Assembly (NCBI GenBank): GCA_937885015.1
Contig: CALAAS010000034.1
Coordinates: 1 to 64,000 of the forward strand
DNA from: an uncultured Clostridium sp.
GTDB taxonomy: Bacteria > Bacillota > Clostridia > Lachnospirales > Lachnospiraceae
Reading direction: 5' to 3'
Length of the DNA stretch: 64,000 nt
Shown: positions 58,204 to 64,000 of the stretch, one piece after another
Layout: every line of letters starts with the position of its first letter
Position numbering within the stretch: the stretch's first letter is position 1
Notes under the pieces: generated by a model
What the model saw: only the letters and a program-made list of their open reading frames with translations
Told to the model about the DNA's origin: nothing
Database searches by the model: none
Translations under genes and position numbers: made by a program

Positions 58204-59235
58204 ATGGATTACAAGAACGCCGGAGTGGATATTGAAGCGGGATATCAGTCTGTGGAGCTGATGAAGGAGCATGTGAAAAAAACGATGCGGGCAGAGGTTC
58301 TGGGAGGTCTTGGAGGCTTTTCCGGCGCATTTTCCCTGTCAAAGATTAAAGAGATGGAGGAGCCGGTGCTCCTTTCCGGTACGGATGGCTGCGGAACTAA
58401 GGTAAAGCTGGCGATCATCATGGATCAGCACGATACTATCGGAATCGATGCGGTTGCCATGTGTGTCAATGATATTGCCTGTGCAGGAGGAGAACCTCTG
58501 TTTTTCCTGGACTACATTGCCTGTGGCAAAAATTACCCGGAAAAGATTGCATCCATCGTAAAAGGTGTGGCGGAAGGATGTCTGCAGTCGGAGGCGGCGC
58601 TGATCGGCGGAGAGACGGCAGAGCACCCGGGACTGATGCCGGAGGAGGATTATGATCTGGCTGGCTTTGCTGTGGGTGTGTGCGACCGGAAAGAGATGAT
58701 TACCGGCGAACAGCTGGCAGCCGGCGATGTGCTGATCGGTATGGCCTCCACCGGCGTTCACAGTAACGGTTTTTCTCTGGTGCGCAAGGTATTTGAAAAA
58801 GAAATGACCCGAGAGGGATTAAATACCTACTATGATGAGTTGGGAAAAACACTGGGCGAGGCGCTTTTAGCCCCCACACGGATTTATGTGAAGGCTTTGA
58901 AGGCAGTGAAGGCGGCCGGCGTGACGGTAAAGGCCTGCAGTCATATTACGGGAGGCGGCTTCTATGAGAACGTTCCGCGTATGTTAAAAGAAGGTACTCA
59001 TGCAGTCATCCGGAAAGACAGCTACGAGATTCCGCCGATTTTCGGTCTCATGGCAAAGAAGGGTGAGATTGCGGAGCAGATGATGTACAATACCTTCAAT
59101 ATGGGCCTGGGTATGATTGTGGCTGTGGCACCGGAGGACGTGGAGAAAACCATGGAGGCCATGCGTTCTGCAGGGGATGTTCCTTATGTGGTGGGTTCTA
59201 TTGAAGCAGGAGAAAAGGGAGTAACCTTATGCTAA
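58204..59235 (+). CDS. purM: Phosphoribosylformylglycinamidine cyclo-ligase PurM
   Basis: A 343-residue AIR synthetase: SGTDGCGTKVKLAIIMDQHDTIGIDAVAMCVNDIACAGGEPLFFLDYIACGK, GGETAEHPGLM, GMASTGVHSNGFSLVRKV and HITGGGFYENVPRML. It closes the imidazole ring with ATP. Overlaps purN by 7 bases. Confidence 0.97.
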   Translation: MDYKNAGVDIEAGYQSVELMKEHVKKTMRAEVLGGLGGFSGAFSLSKIKEMEEPVLLSGTDGCGTKVKLAIIMDQHDTIGIDAVAMCVNDIACAGGEPLFFLDYIACGKNYPEKIASIVKGVAEGCLQSEAALIGGETAEHPGLMPEEDYDLAGFAVGVCDRKEMITGEQLAAGDVLIGMASTGVHSNGFSLVRKVFEKEMTREGLNTYYDELGKTLGEALLAPTRIYVKALKAVKAAGVTVKACSHITGGGFYENVPRMLKEGTHAVIRKDSYEIPPIFGLMAKKGEIAEQMMYNTFNMGLGMIVAVAPEDVEKTMEAMRSAGDVPYVVGSIEAGEKGVTLC

Positions 59236-59822
59236 ACATTGTAGTTATGGTGTCTGGCGGAGGCACCAATCTGCAGGCGATTCTGGATGCTGTTGACCGT
59301 GGTGAAATCCGGAATACCAGAATTTCCGCAGTTATCAGCAACAATGAAGGGGCCTATGCCATTGAGCGGGCCAAAGAGCACGGGATTCCGGCTTATGTGG
59401 TTACGCCAAAAGCCTATGAAAACAGGGAGGCTTTTAATGAGGCGCTTCTGGGCACAGTTAATGCCTGCAGTCCGGATCTCATTGTGCTGGCCGGTTTTCT
59501 GGTTAAGATTCCGGAGGCCATGGTGGAGCAGTATGAGCGGCGGATTATCAATATCCATCCGTCCCTGATTCCTGCTTTTTGCGGTGTGGGTTATTACGGG
59601 CTGAAGGTGCATGAGGCCGCCCTGGCCCGCGGCGTAAAGCTGACGGGCGCTACGGTGCATTATGTGGATCGGGGAATGGATACAGGCCCCATTATTCTTC
59701 AGAAGGCGGTGGAGGTGCTGCCGGGGGATACTCCCCAGGTGCTGCAGCGCCGCGTAATGGAGCAGGCGGAGTGGGTAATTCTGCCAAAGGCCATTGATAT
59801 GATTGCAAATGGAGAGGTTTAA
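59229..59822 (+). CDS. purN: Phosphoribosylglycinamide formyltransferase PurN
   Basis: A 197-residue GAR transformylase: VSGGGTNLQAILDA for the phosphate, INIHPSLIPAFCGVGYYGLKVHEAAL with the catalytic Asn/His region, and VDRGMDTGPIILQKAVEV with the catalytic Asp. It transfers formyl from 10-formyl-THF to GAR. Starts inside the purM end, and the purD start lies 5 bases after its stop. Confidence 0.96.
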   Translation: MLNIVVMVSGGGTNLQAILDAVDRGEIRNTRISAVISNNEGAYAIERAKEHGIPAYVVTPKAYENREAFNEALLGTVNACSPDLIVLAGFLVKIPEAMVEQYERRIINIHPSLIPAFCGVGYYGLKVHEAALARGVKLTGATVHYVDRGMDTGPIILQKAVEVLPGDTPQVLQRRVMEQAEWVILPKAIDMIANGEV

Positions 59823-59826
59823 AGCG

Positions 59827-61101
59827 ATGAAGATTTTGATTGTGGGCGGAGGCGGTCGGGAACATGCCATTGCATGGAAGCTGGCCCAGAGTCCCAGGGT
59901 AGATAAATTATACTGTGCACCGGGAAATGCGGGGATTGCACAGGTGGCAGAGTGTGTGGAGATCGGCGTGATGGAGTTTGATCGCCTGGTGGACTTTGCC
60001 AGAGAGAAGGAAATTGATCTGACGGTGGTGGCTCCGGATGATCCTCTGGCAGCCGGTGCGGTGGACGCCTTTGAAGCAGCGGGTCTCCGGGCCTTCGGAC
60101 CCAGAGCAAATGCGGCGATTTTAGAGGGATCCAAGGCTTTTTCCAAGGATTTGATGAAAAAATACGGGATTCCCACAGCTGGTTATGAGACGTTTAACTC
60201 TCCGGAAGCAGCTCTTCAGTATCTGGAGACGGCTTCCATGCCCATCGTGCTGAAGGCGGACGGTCTGGCTCTTGGAAAGGGAGTTCTCATCTGCCAGACC
60301 AGAGAAGAGGCGAGAGAGGGCGTGAAAACTCTGATGCTGGACAAACAGTTCGGCTCCGCGGGAGACCGGATTGTGGTGGAAGAGTTTATGACCGGCCGGG
60401 AAGTGTCGGTACTGTCCTTTGTGGATGGGAAGACCATCCGAATCATGACATCTGCCCAGGATCACAAGCGGGCAAAGGATGGCGATCAGGGTCTGAATAC
60501 CGGTGGAATGGGAACGTTTTCTCCCAGTCCATTCTATACAGAGGAAGTGGATGCTTTCTGCCGGGAACACATTTATCAGAAGACAGTGGACGCCATGCGT
60601 GCCGAGGGACGGGAGTTTAAGGGGATTATTTTCTTTGGACTGATGCTGACAGAGAAAGGGCCGAAGGTTCTGGAATATAATGCCCGTTTTGGCGATCCGG
60701 AAACTCAGGTGGTGCTTCCGCGGATGAAAAATGACCTGGTGGATCTCTTTGAGGCCTGCATGGATGGAACCCTGGATCAGGTAGAACTGGAATTTGAGGA
60801 CAATGCTGCAGTCTGTGTGGTACTGGCATCGGACGGTTATCCAGAGCACTACGAAAAAGGATTTGTGATCAATGGTCTGGAGCGGTTTGACCAGGAGGAT
60901 GGATACTATGTTTTCCACGCCGGGAGCAAATTCAATGCAGATGGAAAAATTGTGACGAATGGCGGCCGTGTTCTTGGAGTAACAGCCAAAGGGAAAGATT
61001 TGAAAGAGGCCCGTGCCAATGCTTACAAGGCCACAGAATGGGTGGAGTTTGAAAATAAATACATGCGCCACGATATTGGAAAGGCCATCGACGAGTGTTA
61101 A
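59827..61101 (+). CDS. purD: Phosphoribosylamine-glycine ligase PurD
   Basis: A 424-residue ATP-grasp GAR synthetase: MKILIVGGGGREHAIAWKL, GPRANAAILEGSKAFSKDLMKKYGIPTAGYE, VLKADGLALGKGVLIC, DHKRAKDGDQGLNTGGMGTFSP and NARFGDPETQVVLPRM. It joins phosphoribosylamine and glycine. The ATG at 59827 follows GGAGAGGTTTAAAGCG; an in-frame start at 59803 inside purN is rejected. The first element of the dyad array starts on the last base of its stop codon. Confidence 0.96.
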   Translation: MKILIVGGGGREHAIAWKLAQSPRVDKLYCAPGNAGIAQVAECVEIGVMEFDRLVDFAREKEIDLTVVAPDDPLAAGAVDAFEAAGLRAFGPRANAAILEGSKAFSKDLMKKYGIPTAGYETFNSPEAALQYLETASMPIVLKADGLALGKGVLICQTREEAREGVKTLMLDKQFGSAGDRIVVEEFMTGREVSVLSFVDGKTIRIMTSAQDHKRAKDGDQGLNTGGMGTFSPSPFYTEEVDAFCREHIYQKTVDAMRAEGREFKGIIFFGLMLTEKGPKVLEYNARFGDPETQVVLPRMKNDLVDLFEACMDGTLDQVELEFEDNAAVCVVLASDGYPEHYEKGFVINGLERFDQEDGYYVFHAGSKFNADGKIVTNGGRVLGVTAKGKDLKEARANAYKATEWVEFENKYMRHDIGKAIDEC

Positions 61102-61482
61102 TTCCCATTATAACGGAAACAAAGGGCAAAAATACACATGTCATAACAAACCGGAAAAGACCACGGACAGTCGGAAAAACCTGACTGGCTGTGGTTTTTT
61201 CTCTTTTCTGCAGCAAAAATATATTGTGCCGCAGCCGGTACGAAAAATGAGAAAAGTGTTTTCAAACGGTCGCTTATTTCTTTTCTAATAGGAAAAGCCA
61301 AAAATCCGGAAAACGCCTGTTTCCTTTTGAAATGGAACTGCGATTTTTTCAAAAAATGCGTCTTGTTTCCGTTTGAAATGGGAAAAGGACGAAAATTGGC
61401 ATTTTTGAAAAATTTCCCATTGTACCGGAAACAAGAGGGTAAAATTGCGATTTTCGGATTCCTATTGTATCGGAAACAGGGG
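61101..61482. repeat. Array of five TTCC-N9/10-GGAA dyads
   Basis: Copies at 61101-61126 (+), 61316-61337 (-), 61361-61384 (-), 61414-61439 (+), 61458-61482 (+) share TTCC(C/T)ATT...CGGAAACA and a G-rich tail. Each is a short dyad in itself, and copies 3 and 4 face each other 29 bases apart so they can form one long hairpin. No gene lies in the stretch. Confidence 0.7.
61160..61210 (+). terminator. Terminator of the pur operon
   Basis: ACCACGGACAGTC (61160-61172) pairs with GACTGGCTGTGGT (61183-61195) with two mismatches, followed by TTTTTTCTCTTTT. Confidence 0.75.
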
Positions 61483-61611
61483 TAATTTCAGGTAAATTCG
61501 AATTACATTATAAATGAAATAAGAAGATTTATTTTTCATTTACCCGTGGAATAGCCTTGTAATTTCCTTTTGTGTTCCTGAACATGTGAAATTACCTCCT
61601 GAAAACGGATA

Positions 61612-61640
61612 TAAAAAAGCCCGGATCTTCTCCGAGCCAC
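61612..61640 (-). terminator. Terminator of abiF
   Basis: On the complement GGCTCGGA (61631-61638) pairs with TCCGGGCT (61618-61625), followed by TTTTTAT; 50 bases downstream of the abiF stop. Further left an 8-bp inverted repeat GTAATTTC/GAAATTAC occurs at 61559-61595. Confidence 0.7.
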
Positions 61641-61690
61641 CTAAAAGGCACCTGCGTGTATAAATACCTTAAAATATATAAATATTCACA

Positions 61691-62629
61691 TCATTTTTTC
61701 TGATACAGGGTAATATCTTTCCAATTTTCTGGAAATCCCATGAATTCCAGAACTTCTTTTTCTGTGAAGCAAGAAGTTTTTTTTATATACTGTCTAATGA
61801 CCTTGATCAATTCTTTTTTAAACATCAAAAACCAATCATTTGGCAGTAAATATCTCATAGAAATTACTACAGCAAATAAATCATGCTTTCCACACAGATA
61901 TTCCTGTCCCGTTTTAGGAAGATTTAATTTTTTATGTAGCATCAGATTAGGCATCGCCTGTTTTGTATGATAGCAGTAAAGTCTTTCGCCATGAGCGCAT
62001 ACATTTCGAAATCCAGTCAGTACAGTCAGAATTTTTGACAGCTGGCTTTCATTAATTCCTTCAAAATTTATAGACACTTTTGCTTGAAGATCATATCTGG
62101 ACAACATATAAAATTTAGAAATATTCCCAAATGTAAGAGCATTGATCAATACCCATAGTGGTACATTCCCATACTTCGTACTGGCATGATTGATATAATG
62201 ATAATCCGTATTGCCGTCTGTATATCTTTTCAGGATTTTAATTAATTTATCAATATCCTGCCTGTTTTTATTAGAGTAGTTATAATTACTGCTTTTTAAA
62301 TATTCTTCCTGCCGCTCGCCATATTTCTCACAAAAATAGAAAGAAATATAAGATTTCATCTCTCGTTCAATTTTCTGCAGATATTTTAAAAACAAAGATC
62401 GCAAACTCTCATCAAATTCATACAGAGCAACAATGTCATTAAAACAGACATCTTTCCTGTAAGTTGCTGTATCTGGATTTTTAAACTGTTTCTTATAGCC
62501 GCTAATCAAGGAATAATAACTGTAGCGTTTCAACATCTCGTAGGCATAATCCCAATCAGGAATATTTAATTTCTTTTCATCCTGCAGTTTTATTAACTGC
62601 TGCTCATAATTTAGAAAAATTTTTTTCAT
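61691..62629 (-). CDS. abiF: AbiF/AbiD-type (Abi_2) abortive infection HEPN protein
   Basis: A 312-residue Abi_2 family protein. It starts MKKIFLNYEQQLIKLQDEKKLNIPD, continues LKRYSYYSLISGYKKQF and FNDIVALYEFDESLRSLFLKYLQKIEREMKSYISFYF (the core of the family), and near the C-terminus has GFRNVCAHGERLY, an R-x4-H HEPN RNase motif (R208, H213; bases 61991-62008). HEPN proteins of this kind cut RNA in phage defence or toxin-antitoxin systems. No ribosome binding site precedes ATG 62629; a hairpin abuts it instead. Strongly AT-rich, unlike the pur operon next door, so probably acquired. No protein antitoxin is adjacent; a structured leader RNA is (62630-62724). Confidence 0.88.
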   Translation of the reverse strand: MKKIFLNYEQQLIKLQDEKKLNIPDWDYAYEMLKRYSYYSLISGYKKQFKNPDTATYRKDVCFNDIVALYEFDESLRSLFLKYLQKIEREMKSYISFYFCEKYGERQEEYLKSSNYNYSNKNRQDIDKLIKILKRYTDGNTDYHYINHASTKYGNVPLWVLINALTFGNISKFYMLSRYDLQAKVSINFEGINESQLSKILTVLTGFRNVCAHGERLYCYHTKQAMPNLMLHKKLNLPKTGQEYLCGKHDLFAVVISMRYLLPNDWFLMFKKELIKVIRQYIKKTSCFTEKEVLEFMGFPENWKDITLYQKK

Positions 62630-62724
62630 GAAGCGCAGCCACGCTTTTATGTAGTAAAATGGGGAGACCCCCGAAGGTTTCTCCCCAGGTTGCAGGCCCC
62701 GCAAGCATCTGCAACGCGATCACT
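62630..62724 (-). ncRNA. Structured leader RNA of abiF (candidate AbiF RNA)
   Basis: On the complement, from the predicted RNA start near 62724 to the abiF ATG, three hairpins are stacked: GTTGCAG/CTGCAAC-type stem (62709-62715 with 62689-62695, 13-base loop); GGGGAGA/TCTCCCC (62680-62686 with 62661-62667) enclosing CC-TTCG-GG; and AAGCG/CGCTT (62642-62646 with 62631-62635) touching the start codon. A structured RNA motif upstream of abiF-type genes is known; identity with it is from context and shape only. Confidence 0.65.
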
Positions 62725-62774
62725 GATATAATCATAATTGACATCGTCAAAAATGTCAATCTAATTTCAGTGAT
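62719..62774 (-). promoter_or_regulatory. abiF promoter inside nested inverted repeats
   Basis: On the complement TTGACA (62754-62759), 17-bp spacer, TATGAT (62731-62736). ATTGACAT (62737-62744) and ATGTCAAT (62753-62760) form an 8-bp dyad covering the -35 and spacer; ATCACTGA (62719-62726) and TCAGTGAT (62767-62774) form an outer 8-bp dyad flanking the promoter. Confidence 0.7.
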
Positions 62775-63160
62775 AATTTTATTTTATTCCGGACATTTCT
62801 TTTTTATACTCAACTGTCGCTAAATAGCATGGCGATATACAGAGCGGTCCATGCATAGGTTATGTCTGTCGATGTCCAATAGAGCCAAAAACCCCGTAGA
62901 TCGACAGACATAAATTCGATTTTTGCGGAAAAATTGAAAATGAAACGCATAATTATAATGTAAACAACATCGTCTCAGCTGTTTTATGCATAAAATAGTG
63001 GTAAAACCTCTGTATGAATCTCTCCATATTGGAATGTAAAGTCTTGTGAGAACTGATAGTATTGTGGCAGCGGATTTTTATTCGTTATGCACCTGCCGGT
63101 TGCATGACTTTTATCCTGCTTATTGCTAAAATGAAAAACAAAAAGAAGGAGGACATACAT
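62775..63160. other. Gene-free AT-rich stretch with a 14-bp perfect inverted repeat
   Basis: TTATGTCTGTCGAT (62860-62873) and ATCGACAGACATAA (62900-62913) are perfectly complementary around 26 bases; no U-run follows. A second palindrome TTTTATGCATAAAA is at 62982-62995. A 46-codon frame on the complement (62810-62950) has no ribosome binding site. Otherwise only the ribosome binding site of the next gene is recognised. Confidence 0.55.
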
Positions 63161-64000
63161 ATGGGTGCTTACGCAGGATATCAGGGAAAAAAGGGTATAA
63201 ACGAGAGAGACCAAATTGCATTTTCAAGGCAGATGGTTAAGATTTTGAATTACGGAGGCATGATGAGTTTTGATGTGGTTTATGCTCTGGATCACGAAAT
63301 CGGACTTTTGAGACCGGCAAAACTTTATCCGGGAGGGAAGACGGTCTTTTATTACAATTATTTTGAGGATGAAAGCTGGGAACTGGCAGAATATGACTCA
63401 AAAACCTGCTCACTGTGGACGGAAAAAGTGGGGAGTGGAGAATTTGCGGATGTTGTGCTGGCTGCATACATGCTGTACTGCATTTACGATGATTTCAGAG
63501 GAACCGTGGGATACACTGGAAGCATCGCCGAGGAATGGATCTGTGGCTGGATTAAACACCTGATAGGAGATGAGCTTCCTGCTTCCTGCCAGGAAAAACT
63601 TCGGGATATCGAGCCGATCTGTACGGAGGATTTTCTGTACGAGGAAGATTACATTCACAAACCGCTTCCGCCGGAAGTCCAGAATAATCCACCTTACGAG
63701 CTGTCGGATGACGACCGTCTGTACTGGTGGGACGGATCCGATGAAGTGATCATATCCGATGAAGTGGAAAAATGGCTTTTGAAGCTGGCCGACAGGCACA
63801 AACAGATTAAAAAAGAGAATGCCGCGAAATGGTCTGAAGAGGAATACTCTGAAGAAAAATTTTTTGAGGTGTTCGTGGATGCGGACGAGACTTACGGGCG
63901 AATTGATCCGTTTGAGACGATGTTTCACGAGTTCATGGACAACAGGGAAGAGTTGGATTACCGGGCTGCACTGGAACTGTTCAGGCGTCTGTTGGACGAG
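63161..64000 (+). CDS. Unknown protein, 3' end missing
   Basis: A start ATG at 63161 with AAGGAGGACATACAT upstream opens a frame of 280 codons that is still open at the right edge. The protein begins MGAYAGYQGKKGINERDQIA and is acidic, rich in Trp, Tyr and Asp/Glu (AEEWICGWIKHLIGDEL; DDDRLYWWDGSDEVIISDEVEKWLLKLADRHK). No signal peptide or membrane segment. I do not recognise a family. GC content is back to the chromosomal level, so the acquired AT-rich stretch appears to end just before it. Confidence 0.75.
   Translation, partial: MGAYAGYQGKKGINERDQIAFSRQMVKILNYGGMMSFDVVYALDHEIGLLRPAKLYPGGKTVFYYNYFEDESWELAEYDSKTCSLWTEKVGSGEFADVVLAAYMLYCIYDDFRGTVGYTGSIAEEWICGWIKHLIGDELPASCQEKLRDIEPICTEDFLYEEDYIHKPLPPEVQNNPPYELSDDDRLYWWDGSDEVIISDEVEKWLLKLADRHKQIKKENAAKWSEEEYSEEKFFEVFVDADETYGRIDPFETMFHEFMDNREELDYRAALELFRRLLDE

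Noticed and set aside
61101..61482. CRISPR array
   Set aside because: Repeats occur in both orientations, spacing is irregular, and no cas genes are present.
62630..62704. Extension of abiF by 25 codons upstream
   Set aside because: The extra residues are translated from the hairpin leader and have no ribosome binding site.

Overview
The window looks like the chromosome of an endospore-forming Gram-positive anaerobe of the Clostridia, most likely Lachnospiraceae. This is inferred from the gene order nusB-xseA-xseB-ispA-dxs-tlyA-nadK-argR-recN, the sporulation/germination genes (GerA-type protein, YtaF), Clostridia-type small proteins (DUF1836, DUF6465-like, YerC/TrpR-like), strong AGGAGG ribosome binding sites and near-consensus SigA promoters with 17-bp spacers. 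Most of the window is dense, moderately GC-rich housekeeping DNA. Two patches are visibly AT-rich and look acquired: about 2.28-3.1 kb and about 61.1-63.1 kb.

Layout. 0-2 kb: end of a sugar nucleotidyltransferase and an O-antigen ligase/polymerase-like membrane protein, tail of a surface polysaccharide locus. 2-3.1 kb: stacked hairpins and one small AT-rich gene. 3.1-14.3 kb: YitT protein, then the nusB...recN operon (RNA and DNA maintenance, isoprenoid precursors, NADP, arginine regulation), ending in a MocR-type regulator that has lost the usual PLP-binding lysine. 14.3-27.1 kb: germination protein, t6A dehydratase, NAD synthetase, RNA methyltransferase, NfeD/SPFH membrane pair, patatin lipase, BirA, MutY, lipid kinase and the primary sigma factor. 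27.17-27.36 kb: a 191-bp MITE-like element with terminal inverted repeats and an exact 9-bp target duplication.

27.4-34.3 kb: QueH, a HAD phosphatase, then a metal cluster: ZnuABC-type transporter, tandem molybdate-binding (Mop) protein, a G3E GTPase with a His/Cys-rich internal repeat, and a second P-loop protein fused to a YcgQ/TIGR03943-like domain. 34.4-54.9 kb: envelope and transport genes (polysaccharide deacetylase, D,D-carboxypeptidase, class A PBP, orphan NMT1-like lipoprotein, calcium-type P-ATPase, NhaC and NSS transporters), UvrD/PcrA helicase, HAD hydrolase, several small regulators, a repeat-bearing surface protein and a histone H1-like protein. 55-61.1 kb: rRNA m5C methyltransferase, RluA-type pseudouridine synthase and a purE-purM-purN-purD operon with an unusual AT-rich leader.

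61.1-64 kb is the accessory part: an array of five TTCC-N9/10-GGAA dyads, then a minus-strand AbiF/Abi_2 HEPN protein (R-N-V-C-A-H motif) preceded by its own promoter and a compact three-hairpin leader RNA, a 14-bp perfect inverted repeat in gene-free DNA, and a gene of unknown function running off the right edge. The AbiF protein plus structured RNA is the best candidate for an RNA-controlled defence or toxin-antitoxin system here. No tRNA, rRNA, CRISPR array or intact transposase gene was seen.
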